Positions 34,899 through 44,464 of a stretch of DNA of 53,681 nt are shown piece by piece. How positions within the stretch are numbered: the first letter of the stretch is position 1; every line of letters begins with the position of its first letter. Made by a program: the position numbers and the translations under genes. Source of the DNA: Armatimonadota bacterium (GTDB lineage Bacteria; Sysuimicrobiota; Sysuimicrobiia; Sysuimicrobiales; Kaftiobacteriaceae); assembly GCA_020028535.1 (NCBI GenBank), contig JAIBHM010000001.1, positions 1-53,681 on the forward strand, given 5' to 3'. A model generated the notes under the pieces. The model was not told the origin of the DNA. It searched no databases and saw only the letters and a program-made list of their open reading frames with translations.

Positions 34899-37520
34899 AT
34901 GGCCAACTTGCTCACGCGTTTATTCGGGGATTCTACCGCCCGCGAGATCCGGCGTCTGCAGCCGCTGGTCGACGAGGTCAACGCCGTGGACACGGAGTTC
35001 TCGGCGCTGACCGACGAGGCGCTCCGGCAGAAGACGGCCGAGTTCAAGACGCGCCTGGCGGCGGGAGAAACTCTTGATGATATCCTGCCTGAGGCGTTTG
35101 CGGTCGTTCGCGAGGCGAGCAAGCGCACGATCGGCCTGCGACACTTCGACGTCCAGCTCATCGGCGGCGCCGTCCTCCACCAGGGCAAGATCGCCGAGAT
35201 GAAGACCGGCGAGGGCAAGACGCTCGTCGCCACGCTGCCCATCTACCTGAATGCGCTCGCCGGGCGCGGCGTGCACCTCGTGACCGTGAACGATTACCTC
35301 TCCCGCCGCGACGCCGGCTGGATGGGCCCCATCTACCACTTCCTGGGTCTGTCGCTGGCCACGATCGGCCACGAGTTCAGCGGGGTATATGATCCTGCGT
35401 ACACCGACCCACAGCCGCACGCCGACGACCGGCTGAATCACTTCCGTCCGGTCTCCCGGCGGGAGGCCTACCATGCCGACATCACCTACGGCACCGTCAA
35501 CGAGTTCGGCTTCGATTACCTGCGCGACAACATGGCTCTGCGGGTGGAGGACCTGGTACAGCGCGACCTGGTCTACGCCATCGTGGACGAGGTGGACTTC
35601 ATCCTCATCGACGAGGCGCGCACCCCCCTCATCATCTCCGGCATGCTGGATGCCTCGACCAAGAAGTACAACGAGTTCGCGCGGCTGGTGACGCGGCTCT
35701 CGCAGGGGCGCGACTATACCGTCGACGAGAAGATCAAGACGGCGATGCTGACCGAAGAGGGCACCGGGCGGGTGGAGCACACCCTCGGCGTGACCAACAT
35801 CGCCGACATCGAGCACGTCGACCTGATGCACCATATCCAGCAATCGCTGCGCGCGCATGCCTGCTTCAAGAAGGATGTGGATTATGTCGTCAAGGACGGC
35901 CAGGTGATCATCGTCGATGAGTTCACCGGCCGGCTGATGTTCGGACGGCGCTACAGCGACGGGCTCCATCAGGCGATCGAGGCAAAGGAAAACGTCCGTA
36001 TCGAGCGCGAGAGCCAGACGCTGGCCAGCATCACGATCCAGAACTACTTCCGCATGTACGAGAAGCTGGCCGGAATGACCGGCACCGCCAAGACCGAGGA
36101 AGAAGAGCTCCAGAAAATCTACAATCTGCCCGTCGCCGTGATCCCGACGCACCGGCCGATGGTCCGCACGGATCATTCGGATCAGATCTACAAGACCGAG
36201 CGCGGGAAGTGGAAGGCGGTTGTGGCGGAGATCGAGTCGTGGTACAAGCAGGGCCGCCCGGTCCTCGTGGGTACGCGGTCCATCGAGAAGAACGAGCAGC
36301 TCAGCGAGATGCTGAGGCGGCGGGGCATCACCCACGAGGTCCTGAACGCGAAGCAGCACGAACGCGAGGCGGAGATCATCGCCCAGGCCGGCCGCCGGGG
36401 CGCGGTGACGATCGCCACCAACATGGCCGGCCGCGGTGTGGACATCATCCTGGGGGGGAATCCGCCGGATGCGGCGGGCGCGGACGCCGTGCGAGGGCTC
36501 GACGGCCTGCACGTCATCGGCACCGAGCGGCACGAAGCGCGGCGGATCGACAATCAGCTGCGCGGCCGCAGCGGGCGCCAGGGCGACGCGGGATCCTCGC
36601 GCTTCTACATCGCGCTGGAAGATGAGCTGATGCGCCTGTTCGCGGGACAGCGCATCGCCGGGATCATGGATCGCCTCGGCATCGACGAGGACACGCCCAT
36701 CGAGCACCCGCTGGTCACACGGCAGATCGAGTCGGCCCAGAAGAAGGTGGAGCAGTACCACTTCGACGTCCGCAAGCACGTGCTGGAATATGATGACGTC
36801 ATGAACGTGCAGCGGAAAGTCATCTACGGCGAGCGGCGCAAGGTTCTCTTCGGCGACAACATCCGCGAGAACATTCTGGACATGATCGAGCGGTTGATCG
36901 GCGAGCTGGTCGACGCCCACTGCGCGCCCGATGCGGCGCGCGAGGAGTGGGACCTCGAAGGGCTGGGTGAGGCCGCGGCGCAGCTTGCGCCCGCCCTGGC
37001 CGACGTCAACCTGGCTGAGGCGAACTCACGTGACGACGTGAAGGCGGTCCTGACGCAGGCGGCCCTCGAGGCCTACGAACGCAAGGAGCAGGAGATCGGC
37101 CCCTCCATGCGCGAGATCGAGCGGATCGTGCTGCTGCAGACGATCGACCGCAAGTGGATCGACCACTTGTACAACATGGACTCGCTGCGCGATGGAATCG
37201 GCCTGCGCGCCTACGCGCAGGTGAGTCCCCTCATCGAGTACCAGCGGGAAGGATACGACCACTTCCAGCGGATGCTTGCGGATATCCAGGAGGAAGCGGT
37301 CACGGTGTTCTTCCGTCTGGCCGTCGAGGGCGCCGCCGTCCCGCGACCACGCGTCATGGCGCGGCCCGCGGTGCCGGCGCTGGCGGGGAAAAGTGCTCCC
37401 GTCTCCGCCGGGGTCGCGGCAACGCCTTCCGGTGACGGCAAGCGCAAGCTCGGGCGCAACGATCCGTGCTGGTGCGGCAGCGGCAAGAAATACAAGAAGT
37501 GTCACGGCAAAGACGAGTAA
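34899..37520 (+). CDS. secA: Preprotein translocase ATPase SecA
   Basis: Motor ATPase driving unfolded preproteins through SecYEG; 873 residues. Walker A MKTGEGKTLVA lies at about 100-110, and LVTVNDYLSRRDAGWMGPIY follows. Walker B/DEAD is in VDEVDFILIDEARTPLIISG. NBD2 motifs NMAGRGVDIILGG and LRGRSGRQGDAGSSRFY are intact. The C-terminal SEC-C zinc motif, GRNDPCWCGSGKKYKKCHG, is present. A small insert after residue ~165 (DPQPHADDRLNHFRPVSRRE) is seen in several SecA lineages. ATG 34899 has only AGGT upstream; see the -10 entry. lnt begins inside its last 22 bases. Confidence 0.98.
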   Translation: MANLLTRLFGDSTAREIRRLQPLVDEVNAVDTEFSALTDEALRQKTAEFKTRLAAGETLDDILPEAFAVVREASKRTIGLRHFDVQLIGGAVLHQGKIAEMKTGEGKTLVATLPIYLNALAGRGVHLVTVNDYLSRRDAGWMGPIYHFLGLSLATIGHEFSGVYDPAYTDPQPHADDRLNHFRPVSRREAYHADITYGTVNEFGFDYLRDNMALRVEDLVQRDLVYAIVDEVDFILIDEARTPLIISGMLDASTKKYNEFARLVTRLSQGRDYTVDEKIKTAMLTEEGTGRVEHTLGVTNIADIEHVDLMHHIQQSLRAHACFKKDVDYVVKDGQVIIVDEFTGRLMFGRRYSDGLHQAIEAKENVRIERESQTLASITIQNYFRMYEKLAGMTGTAKTEEEELQKIYNLPVAVIPTHRPMVRTDHSDQIYKTERGKWKAVVAEIESWYKQGRPVLVGTRSIEKNEQLSEMLRRRGITHEVLNAKQHEREAEIIAQAGRRGAVTIATNMAGRGVDIILGGNPPDAAGADAVRGLDGLHVIGTERHEARRIDNQLRGRSGRQGDAGSSRFYIALEDELMRLFAGQRIAGIMDRLGIDEDTPIEHPLVTRQIESAQKKVEQYHFDVRKHVLEYDDVMNVQRKVIYGERRKVLFGDNIRENILDMIERLIGELVDAHCAPDAAREEWDLEGLGEAAAQLAPALADVNLAEANSRDDVKAVLTQAALEAYERKEQEIGPSMREIERIVLLQTIDRKWIDHLYNMDSLRDGIGLRAYAQVSPLIEYQREGYDHFQRMLADIQEEAVTVFFRLAVEGAAVPRPRVMARPAVPALAGKSAPVSAGVAATPSGDGKRKLGRNDPCWCGSGKKYKKCHGKDE

Positions 37521-39472
37521 CGCTGGCCGCCTCCGGCGGTCTGCTGCTCTTCGCGGCGTTCCCTCCGCTCGATCTCGGGTTCCTCGCCTGGTTCGCTCTC
37601 GTCCCTCTGCTTGCGGCGATTGAAGGGGAATCCCCGTCACGAGCCTTCGGCTTAGGCCTGCTGGCCGGCGGCGTGGCGTATCTCACCATCGTGTCGTGGA
37701 TGCTCGCGTTCGGGGTCCTGCCCTGGATTCTGCTGGCAGCCTACCTGAGCCTGTACGTCGGGATTTTTGCGGGGCTGTCGAGCTGGGTTGCCGCGCGGCG
37801 CCCCGCATGGGTCGCCGTATGGAGTGTCGCGCTGCTGTGGACCGCGCTGGAGTACCTGCGTTCTATTGGTGTCTTCGGCTTCCCGTGGGCGCTGCTCGGG
37901 CTGACGCAGCACCGCTACCCGCCGGTCATCCAGATCGCAAAGGTGACCGGAGTCTTCGGTGTGTCGTTCCTCGTGGCGCTGGGCGGGGCGGCTCTGGCCC
38001 GCGCGGTGATCTCACGGCGGCTCGGGCCCATGGTGGCGCCCGCGATGATTGTTGCGGCCGCGATTCTGTGGGGCGGACCGCAGGTCCAGGCGCAAAACAC
38101 CGGAAGCCTGCGAATTGCCGCCGTGCAGCCCAACGTCCCCGCGCGCGTGAAATTCGATCCGCTGCTCAGTCCCGGCCACATGGACACACTCAGACGGCTG
38201 GTCGGTGCGGCCGGCGGTCAGGGGGCAGAACTGATCGTGCTCCCGGAAACCGCCATCCCGTACAACATCTTCGGACCCTCCGGGGTTCTGCGCGAGGTGG
38301 GGCATTGGGCCGGGCGTGCAGGCGCCACGCTCATCGCCAGCAGCCTCGAGAACGGTGTCTCCAACATCGCCGTCGCCGTGGCGCCCTCGGGCCAGGCCGT
38401 CAGCCGGTACGACAAGGTGCGCCTCGTGGCGTTCGGGGAGTATGGGGTCCGGCCGGGGCAACGGCACGAGCCCTTGTGGACGCCGCCCGGGCAGGTCGGC
38501 ATCGCGATCTGCTTTGAGTCGATCTTCCCAGACGTCGGACGCGCGTTGGTGCGCAACGGCGCGGAACTCCTCGCGGTGATGACAAACGACGGCTGGTTTG
38601 ATGGAACGTCGGGCGTCGAGCAGCACGCAGCGCACTCGGTTTTGCGGGCCGTTGAGACGGGCCGGTGGGTTGTGCGCGCCGCGAATACCGGCGTAACGAT
38701 GGTCATCGACCCCGCGGGACGGGTGAGCAGCCGGTTGCAGCCGCGTACCGAAGCCGTGCTCGTGGACCGCGCCGCTTTCGTGCGATCGTCGACGTTTTAT
38801 GCCCGGCGCGGAGATGTGTTCGCGATCGCGACGCTTTTCGCGATCGCGGTTCTTGGTGTGCCCGCGATTCGGTCGGCGTTTTTGGGCAACGTCCGGACGC
38901 CCGCATTTCAGCAAATGGTCGCAGCGGCTCTCCTTCCCCTGGTCGCCGTCTGGCTCGTGCTCGGAAGCCCCTCCCGGGGCATCTGGCCGGGCGTGCTGCT
39001 CGCGTTCGTAATCGTGCTCTCCGCGCTGCGGCCGCTGACCGATTGGGGATTCCGGGTTCGCGGATTCGTCGCCTCGTTGCTTGCGGGGACGGCGGTCGTC
39101 GGAATCTTGTGGAGCGGTCTTGCCATCACGCTTCGTGCCTACGGTCTGCCCGCAGGGTTACCGGTTCCGGACGGAGGGTGGCTAGAGGGCATCGTGCGCC
39201 AGTTGGTTGTGGGGCTTGCCGTCGAGGGGTGGCTTCGCGGGATTGTGTTCACGCCGGCCACTCACTGGAAGGGATTGCCGACCGCGGTCGCCCTCGGTGC
39301 CGGGATGGGAATGCTGCTGCAGCGCGGGCTCACTGCCGAAGCGATCGCCTGGGCGATGGTGACCGGCGCAGGATTCGGCCTCATCCGGGCGAGGACGGGC
39401 AACGCGCTCGGGCTGGTGATCCCGCACGCGCTCGGCAACATACTCTTCTCAGTCGTGACTATGGTAAGGTAG
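37499..39472 (+). CDS. lnt: Apolipoprotein N-acyltransferase fused to a degenerate CPBP-like membrane domain
   Basis: 657 residues, far longer than the usual ~500. Residues ~1-200 hold six or so membrane helices. Residues ~205-435 are the nitrilase-type domain with catalytic triad Glu250 (VLPETAIP), Lys306 (YDKVRLVAFGEYG) and Cys338 (IAICFESIFPD). Lnt adds the third acyl chain to lipoproteins. The C-terminal ~200 residues are another hydrophobic module resembling CPBP (Abi) proteases. Glu576 and Arg580 form an E-x3-R motif, and His643 and Asn647 form H-x3-N. The motif-2 His is replaced by Gln, and one of the paired Glu is missing. GTG 37499 overlaps secA. Fusion is seen directly; its function is unknown. 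Confidence 0.88.
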   Translation: MSRQRRVTLAASGGLLLFAAFPPLDLGFLAWFALVPLLAAIEGESPSRAFGLGLLAGGVAYLTIVSWMLAFGVLPWILLAAYLSLYVGIFAGLSSWVAARRPAWVAVWSVALLWTALEYLRSIGVFGFPWALLGLTQHRYPPVIQIAKVTGVFGVSFLVALGGAALARAVISRRLGPMVAPAMIVAAAILWGGPQVQAQNTGSLRIAAVQPNVPARVKFDPLLSPGHMDTLRRLVGAAGGQGAELIVLPETAIPYNIFGPSGVLREVGHWAGRAGATLIASSLENGVSNIAVAVAPSGQAVSRYDKVRLVAFGEYGVRPGQRHEPLWTPPGQVGIAICFESIFPDVGRALVRNGAELLAVMTNDGWFDGTSGVEQHAAHSVLRAVETGRWVVRAANTGVTMVIDPAGRVSSRLQPRTEAVLVDRAAFVRSSTFYARRGDVFAIATLFAIAVLGVPAIRSAFLGNVRTPAFQQMVAAALLPLVAVWLVLGSPSRGIWPGVLLAFVIVLSALRPLTDWGFRVRGFVASLLAGTAVVGILWSGLAITLRAYGLPAGLPVPDGGWLEGIVRQLVVGLAVEGWLRGIVFTPATHWKGLPTAVALGAGMGMLLQRGLTAEAIAWAMVTGAGFGLIRARTGNALGLVIPHALGNILFSVVTMVR

Positions 39473-39475
39473 ACT
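39446..39475 (+). promoter_or_regulatory. Possible prfB promoter
   Basis: TTCTCA (39446-39451) and TAGACT (39470-39475), 18 bases apart, lie over the end of lnt and just before prfB. The same TAGACT hexamer appears in the presumed promoters of glyQ and hpf. Confidence 0.35.
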
Positions 39476-39492
39476 CCGGAGATCTGAAGCGA

Positions 39493-40588
39493 ATGACGAT
39501 CGAGGAAGTGAAGACTCTGATCGAGCAGGACCGCGCCCGACTCCACGAAATCGGGAGGCATCTTTGACCTGCCCAGCAAGCAGGCGCGCATGCACACCCT
39601 TGAGACGCAGATGCAACGCTCCGACCTCTGGGCCAATCCCGAGCACGCCCGCAAGGTCAGCCAGGAACTGAGCGCGCTGCGCTCGCAGGTCGAAACCTTC
39701 GCCGGTCTGTCCCGTCAGGTGGAGGACCTCGCCGAACTTACTGCTCTCGCGGCCCAAGATCCCTCCGGCCTGAACGCGGATGAGCTTGCTTCGGAGGCGC
39801 GCTCCGCACACGAGCGGATGCAGCGGCTCGAGCTCCTCACGCTGCTCTCGGGCGAGCACGACGCAAGCAACGCCATCCTTTCGATCCACGCCGGGGCCGG
39901 CGGCACGGACTCCCAGGATTGGGCGCAGATCCTGATGCGGATGTACGTGCGCTGGGCGGAGCGCCGCGGGTTCTCGACCGAGGTCGCGGACCTGTCTCCC
40001 GGAGAAGAAGCCGGCCTGAAGAGCGCCACCGTGATCATCGCCGGACCGTACGCCTACGGCTATCTGAAGGCCGAGCGCGGCGTCCACCGCCTGGTGCGCC
40101 TCTCGCCGTTTGACGCCGCACATCGCCGGCATACCTCGTTCGCGCTCGTGGACGTGATCCCCGAAGTGGAGGAGGTCGAGGTCACCGTGCGCGACGACGA
40201 GCTGAAGATTGAGACCTACCGCGCCGGAGGCGCCGGCGGGCAGAACGTCAACAAGGTGGAGACGGCGGTCCGCATCACGCACCTCCCCACGGGGATTGTC
40301 GTGCAGTGCCAGAACGAGCGGTCACAGCACGCCAACAAGCTCACGGCGATGCGGCTCCTGCGCGCGAAGCTGGCTGAGGTGCAGGAGGAGAAGCACGCCC
40401 AGCGCCTGGCGGAGCTCCGCGGTGAGTACAAGGAGGCGGCCTGGGGGAACCAGATCCGTTCCTACATCCTGCATCCCTATACGCTGGTCAAGGATCACCG
40501 CACCGGGGTGGAGACCGGCGACGCAAATGCCGTGCTCGACGGCGATCTCGACCCGTTCATCGACGCCACGCTCCGCCACCACGCGTAG
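39493..40588 (+). CDS. prfB: Peptide chain release factor 2 (programmed +1 frameshift)
   Basis: RF2 recognises UGA and UAA stop codons. It is encoded in two frames: ATG 39493 to the in-frame TGA at 39565-39567 (24 residues), then +1 to GAC at 39566 and on to 40588. The full product is 364 residues, normal for RF2. The join reads GRHL-DLPSKQARM, exactly the family sequence. Codon recognition uses the SPF tripeptide (residues 204-206 in VRLSPFDAAHR). Peptide release uses GGQ at 248-250 (GGAGGQNVNKVETAV). secA-prfB adjacency is conserved in Firmicutes, here with lnt inserted. RF2 levels autoregulate the frameshift. Confidence 0.97.
39553..39568 (+). other. RF2 programmed frameshift site
   Basis: GGGAGG (39553-39558) acts as an internal Shine-Dalgarno sequence three bases before CTT-TGA-C (39562-39568). 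This is the same arrangement as the Escherichia coli prfB site. When RF2 is scarce, the ribosome slips +1 on CTT and avoids the TGA stop. Confidence 0.95.
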
Positions 40589-40631
40589 CCAGAAGAGGGG
40601 CGTTCTTTCACCTCCACGAATTAGCAACGGC

Positions 40632-41303
40632 ATGTCACGTCTGGTCACGCTGCTCATCGTGGTCGCGATCATCGTCATTGCGCCGGCGGTGGTCATGTCC
40701 TGGCAGTTGTCCAACGGCGTCCAGCGCGACCTCCGGACGAGGGACGCCTCCGTGCGTGTGATGTCCGGTCCCATCGGCATTGTGACCGGGCGTATCTCCC
40801 GGCTCCGGCTGGATGCGGAACACGCGACGGTCGAGGGTGTCACCGTCAGCCAGATCCGCGTGACGCTTCGAGACGTCAACCTCGACACGCGGCGCGCGCT
40901 CCGCGGGCAGCTGGTGATACGCCGTACCGGAGGGGGATCGGCGTCCATTGTCGTGGACGAAGCAGCGCTGCAGCGCTACCTGGCCGAACAGCGAGAGGTG
41001 CGCAATGCGCGCGTGCACCTCGATGACGGGATCGCGACCATCACCGGCACGGTGAATGTCCTCAACTCGTCCTTAGAAGTAGGCTTGCGCGCGCGTCTTG
41101 AAGTCGCGCGCGGACGGGACATCGTACTGCGCGTGGAGCACATTGGGATCGGCGGCGTGGCGCTGCCTCCCGATCTCGGCAACGCGCTGGCGACGGCCGT
41201 GAACCCGCTGGTCACCGCCCCGCAGCAGCCTATTCCCATCCGGTTCACGAGCGTGGTCGTCGACAACGGCCGGGCAGTGATTGCGGGGGAGCCGGCGCGG
41301 TGA
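40632..41303 (+). CDS. LmeA-like phospholipid-binding protein (DUF2993)
   Basis: 223 residues with an N-terminal membrane helix or signal anchor (LVTLLIVVAIIVIAPAVVM) and an extracytoplasmic beta-rich domain. VTVSQIRVTLRDVNLDTRRAL and the VVDEAALQRYLAEQ segment fit the DUF2993/LmeA family. Members of that family bind phospholipids in the mycobacterial cell envelope. The start ATG 40632 lies directly before the membrane helix, with no strong ribosome-binding site. The next gene overlaps its stop by four bases. A role in lipid handling at the envelope is inferred from the family and from its envelope-related neighbours. Confidence 0.75.
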   Translation: MSRLVTLLIVVAIIVIAPAVVMSWQLSNGVQRDLRTRDASVRVMSGPIGIVTGRISRLRLDAEHATVEGVTVSQIRVTLRDVNLDTRRALRGQLVIRRTGGGSASIVVDEAALQRYLAEQREVRNARVHLDDGIATITGTVNVLNSSLEVGLRARLEVARGRDIVLRVEHIGIGGVALPPDLGNALATAVNPLVTAPQQPIPIRFTSVVVDNGRAVIAGEPAR

Positions 41304-43297
41304 GGCGGCGCCGGGCGCGCTCGCTGCTCATCGCGATCGGCCTCGGGCTCGCCGCCGCACTGCTCATCCTCTGGTCCCGGTGGAACGTCGAATCCGGGTA
41401 TCGCACCGTCGAGATCGTCCTGGACGGCCGGGACTGGGAAGCCCTCGCTGTGCGGGAGGGACGCGACCCATGGGAGGTCCTCGCCGAAGCGGCCAGGCGC
41501 GGCGCCACGTCTGTTGCCGTCTACGAATGGACGCTCGAACGGCTTGCCGAGCGCGGCGAGATCGTCTATCGGAGTCGTGAGGAATTGCAGGCCGAATCTT
41601 ACCTGCGTACATTGTCTCCCCTGTTCAGCGCTTCGGCCGGCAATTCCGAACCTATTCCTTCGACCGTGTTTATCAGCGGGAACCGCGATACGCTCGCATT
41701 TGTGGAATCTTCTGTCATCGATATACTCGGCCGCGCGCGCGTTCGCCGCAGCGGCGACATCCTCGAAGTCCGGGGACTCCGTGCCGACCTCGAACAACTC
41801 GGTCTCGGCCTGCGGCGCCAGGATCTGGACCGGGTGCGGGCGGCGGGCCTGGCGCCGGCGTTGCGGCTGCGCAACTATCCGGGCCTGACGAAAGAGGGAC
41901 TGGCGGCAAAGGGCGCCGCGCTGCGCGAGCTCGGCGGCGGCTACCCCGTGGTGTTCGAGCTTAACGAAGTATTGGGATACGACCGCCTGCTTCCTGACAC
42001 GGCCCGGATCCTCCGTGCGGCCGGGGATCGGTACGGCCGGATCGAGGTATTCAGCGCGAGGCGCAAGCAGCGGGGCGAGGACCGCCTAGCGCGTGAGATG
42101 CGCCCGGAGATGATCCGGCTCTTCAGCCTGACACCGGAGGAGCTGCTCGTGCTCCCGATCGGCGAGGCCCGCGACAAGTTCGTGCGCTCTGCCCGGGAGC
42201 GGAATATCCGGCTGGTATACATTCGTCCGTTCATTCCCACGGCGGGTGTGGAGGGCACGACCGCGAACCTCGGGTTCGTCGCCGATGTGGCGCGCGACGT
42301 ACGCCGATTTGGCCTGCGCATCGGCCGCGCCGACCCGCTGCCCGAGGTCCGCATCCATCCCGCGCTTCGCCTGCTGACCGGATTGGGAGCTCTGGCGGCC
42401 ATGGGGCTGGCGCTGTTGGTGCTGGGCGACGCCGTCGGCGCCCCCGTACCGATCCGGTTCGTGTGGGCGCTCGTGATCCTCGGTCTCATCCTGACCGTGG
42501 CCATGAGGTTTTCCGGCCCGCTCATCCTGTGGCTGAAGCTCCTTGCGCTGGGAACGGCGGCCACACTGCCCGCCGTGTCGGTGGCGGCGGCGATGCCGCG
42601 CAGCAGACTCGAGGCGGCGCCGGCACTCGCGGGAGTGCGCGTCCTCTGGCTGGCGTCGGGCGGTTCCATCGTCGCGGGTCTGCTCGTCGCCGCACTGCTC
42701 ACGCGGTGGGAGTTCATGATGGCCGCCGATGTCTTCCTCGGCGTGAAGATCGCTCAGCTCATTCCCGTTGTGCTCGTCGTGCTGCTCCTGTGGGGCCACG
42801 ACAAGGCCGCGCAGTCCTGGCGCGAGACCGCCCGCGATCTGTGGGAGTGGTCGGGTCACCCGCTCTTGCTGCGGTATGCGGTTGCCGCTGTCGTGGTGGG
42901 TCTGGCCGCGGTCATCCTCCTCGCGCGCAGCGGCAACTTCGGTCTGCCGCTGCTCGCGGTCGAAGACCGGCTGCGCAACTTCATGGAGGATCTCCTGGTC
43001 GCGCGTCCGCGCACGAAAGAATATCTGATCGGCCATCCGGCCCTGGTCTTCGCGGGCGCGGCAGCGGCCGCAGGGTGGCGGCGCTGGGTGCTGCCCCTGG
43101 CGGCGCTGGGCGCAATCGGCCAGGCCGGCATCGTCAACAGTTTCTCGCACATCCACACGCCGCTGCTGTACACCGCGTGGCGTACGGTGAACGCCCTATG
43201 GCTCGGGACGCTCTTTGGGGCGGGCGGGGTGATCGTGATACAATTTCTTGCGTCCCGCCTCTCCCCTCCGCCGCGTCAGCGTCCTCGGACGCACTGA
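41300..43297 (+). CDS. DUF5693 family polytopic membrane protein
   Basis: 665 residues. A membrane anchor (SLLIAIGLGLAAALLILW) is followed by a large extracytoplasmic domain of about 320 residues, then about eight membrane helices (360-650). The soluble part contains GDWEALAVREGRDPWEVLAE-type and YDRLLPDTARILRAAGDRYG segments that fit DUF5693. This family commonly sits beside csaB in Firmicutes, as here, where the csaB ATG overlaps its stop by one base. GTG 41300 overlaps the preceding gene. Function is not established; the partnership suggests a step in pyruvylated envelope-polysaccharide assembly or export. Confidence 0.82.
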   Translation: MRRRRARSLLIAIGLGLAAALLILWSRWNVESGYRTVEIVLDGRDWEALAVREGRDPWEVLAEAARRGATSVAVYEWTLERLAERGEIVYRSREELQAESYLRTLSPLFSASAGNSEPIPSTVFISGNRDTLAFVESSVIDILGRARVRRSGDILEVRGLRADLEQLGLGLRRQDLDRVRAAGLAPALRLRNYPGLTKEGLAAKGAALRELGGGYPVVFELNEVLGYDRLLPDTARILRAAGDRYGRIEVFSARRKQRGEDRLAREMRPEMIRLFSLTPEELLVLPIGEARDKFVRSARERNIRLVYIRPFIPTAGVEGTTANLGFVADVARDVRRFGLRIGRADPLPEVRIHPALRLLTGLGALAAMGLALLVLGDAVGAPVPIRFVWALVILGLILTVAMRFSGPLILWLKLLALGTAATLPAVSVAAAMPRSRLEAAPALAGVRVLWLASGGSIVAGLLVAALLTRWEFMMAADVFLGVKIAQLIPVVLVVLLLWGHDKAAQSWRETARDLWEWSGHPLLLRYAVAAVVVGLAAVILLARSGNFGLPLLAVEDRLRNFMEDLLVARPRTKEYLIGHPALVFAGAAAAAGWRRWVLPLAALGAIGQAGIVNSFSHIHTPLLYTAWRTVNALWLGTLFGAGGVIVIQFLASRLSPPPRQRPRTH

Positions 43298-44367
43298 TGC
43301 GTATCGTCGTCTCAGGCTACTACGGCTTCGGCAACGTTGGTGATGAAGCGGTGCTCGCGGCGATGCTCGGCGCCATTCGCGCGCGGCTCCCCGCGGCGCG
43401 GCTGACCGTCCTGTCCGCGAACCCCGCGCAGACCCGCCGGTTGCACAACGTGCACAGCATCCCCCGCACCGGCGCCGGCGTCATCCGCGCGCTGGCCGGC
43501 GCCGATCTCTTCCTCAGCGGTGGAGGAAGTCTCATTCAGGATGTGACGAGTGCCCGGAGCGCGCTGTATTACCTCGGACTCCTTGCACTGGCCGGATTTT
43601 TGTCCCGACGGACGATGATCTTTGCGCAGGGCATCGGACCGGTCCGGCGCCGCTGGATCCGCCGCCTGGCCCGGTTGGTGCTGAACCGCGTTCAGCTGAT
43701 CACCGTGCGCGACGAGGATTCAGTCCGCGCGGTCATGGAGCTCGGCGTCCGCCGCCCTGCTCACCTCGTCGCCGATCCGGTCTTCGCGCTCGACCCTGCG
43801 CCCGAGGAGCACGTGCGGGAATACGTGAGGCGCGCCGGAGGGGGCCCCCGAATCGGCGTAGCGTTGCGGCCATGGGGCGACGACGCATATGTGGCCAGCG
43901 TCATCGAGGCGCTCCGCGCCGTCGGGAGTGCGATCGGGGGAACGGTCATCATGTTCGCGTTTCACCCGGAGCGGGATCTCCGGCTGTCACGCGCAGCCGC
44001 CGAGGCGCTGGGCGCGCAGATGGCAGCCGATTTGCCCCCGCGCGAAACGATGGCGGCGATCGGCACGGTCGACGTCCTCGTGGGCGTGCGCCTGCACGCG
44101 CTGATTTGCGCCGTGGCGATGGGTGTCCCACCGGTGGGCCTGTCCTACGATCCCAAGGTGGACGGTCTGTTCCGCCGGATCGGGGTCGGCTACCTGCTGC
44201 CGGTCACCGGGCTGCAGCCGGGGCCGCTCCAGCAGGCGATCCAGTCGGCGTGGAATGCGCGCGAGGAGATCCGTCCCCGGCTGGTGCAGCTGGGCAAGTC
44301 ACTGCGGGAAGATGCGCTGCGGGCCGCGGACCTTGCCGAAGCGCTCGTGTCCACGGCACCCCGTTAA
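43297..44367 (+). CDS. csaB: Polysaccharide pyruvyl transferase CsaB
   Basis: Adds ketal pyruvate to the cell-wall polysaccharide that anchors SLH-domain S-layer proteins; 356 residues. It opens with VVSGYYGFGNVGDEAVLAAM, diagnostic for CsaB. Then come GGSLIQDVTSARSALYYL, MIFAQGIGPVRRRWI and VGVRLHALICAVAMGVPPVGL, the conserved His-containing GT-B-like core. ATG 43297 follows TGATG coupling with the DUF5693 gene. Its presence implies an S-layer bound through pyruvylated secondary wall polymer, although no SLH gene is in this window. Confidence 0.93.
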   Translation: MRIVVSGYYGFGNVGDEAVLAAMLGAIRARLPAARLTVLSANPAQTRRLHNVHSIPRTGAGVIRALAGADLFLSGGGSLIQDVTSARSALYYLGLLALAGFLSRRTMIFAQGIGPVRRRWIRRLARLVLNRVQLITVRDEDSVRAVMELGVRRPAHLVADPVFALDPAPEEHVREYVRRAGGGPRIGVALRPWGDDAYVASVIEALRAVGSAIGGTVIMFAFHPERDLRLSRAAAEALGAQMAADLPPRETMAAIGTVDVLVGVRLHALICAVAMGVPPVGLSYDPKVDGLFRRIGVGYLLPVTGLQPGPLQQAIQSAWNAREEIRPRLVQLGKSLREDALRAADLAEALVSTAPR

Positions 44368-44381
44368 CGGGTATGGAGTTA

Positions 44382-44406
44382 AGGAGCAGGAGTAGTCCTG
44401 ACTCCT
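44382..44406 (+). repeat. Stem-loop between csaB and spoVS
   Basis: AGGAGCAGGA (44382-44391) pairs with TCCTG-a-CTCCT (44396-44406) around GTAG, ten pairs with one bulged A. There is no T-run, so termination is doubtful. It may separate csaB from spoVS expression, or bury the purine-rich ribosome-binding-like segment it contains. Confidence 0.6.
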
Positions 44407-44464
44407 ACGGAATAGGGTGGCGCTAATGGACGGACCCAGAGTCGCAGCATCGGAGCGCCCTGAA

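Noticed and set aside
39565..39567. Internal TGA in prfB as evidence of a pseudogene
   Set aside because: It is the family's programmed frameshift site with all expected elements.
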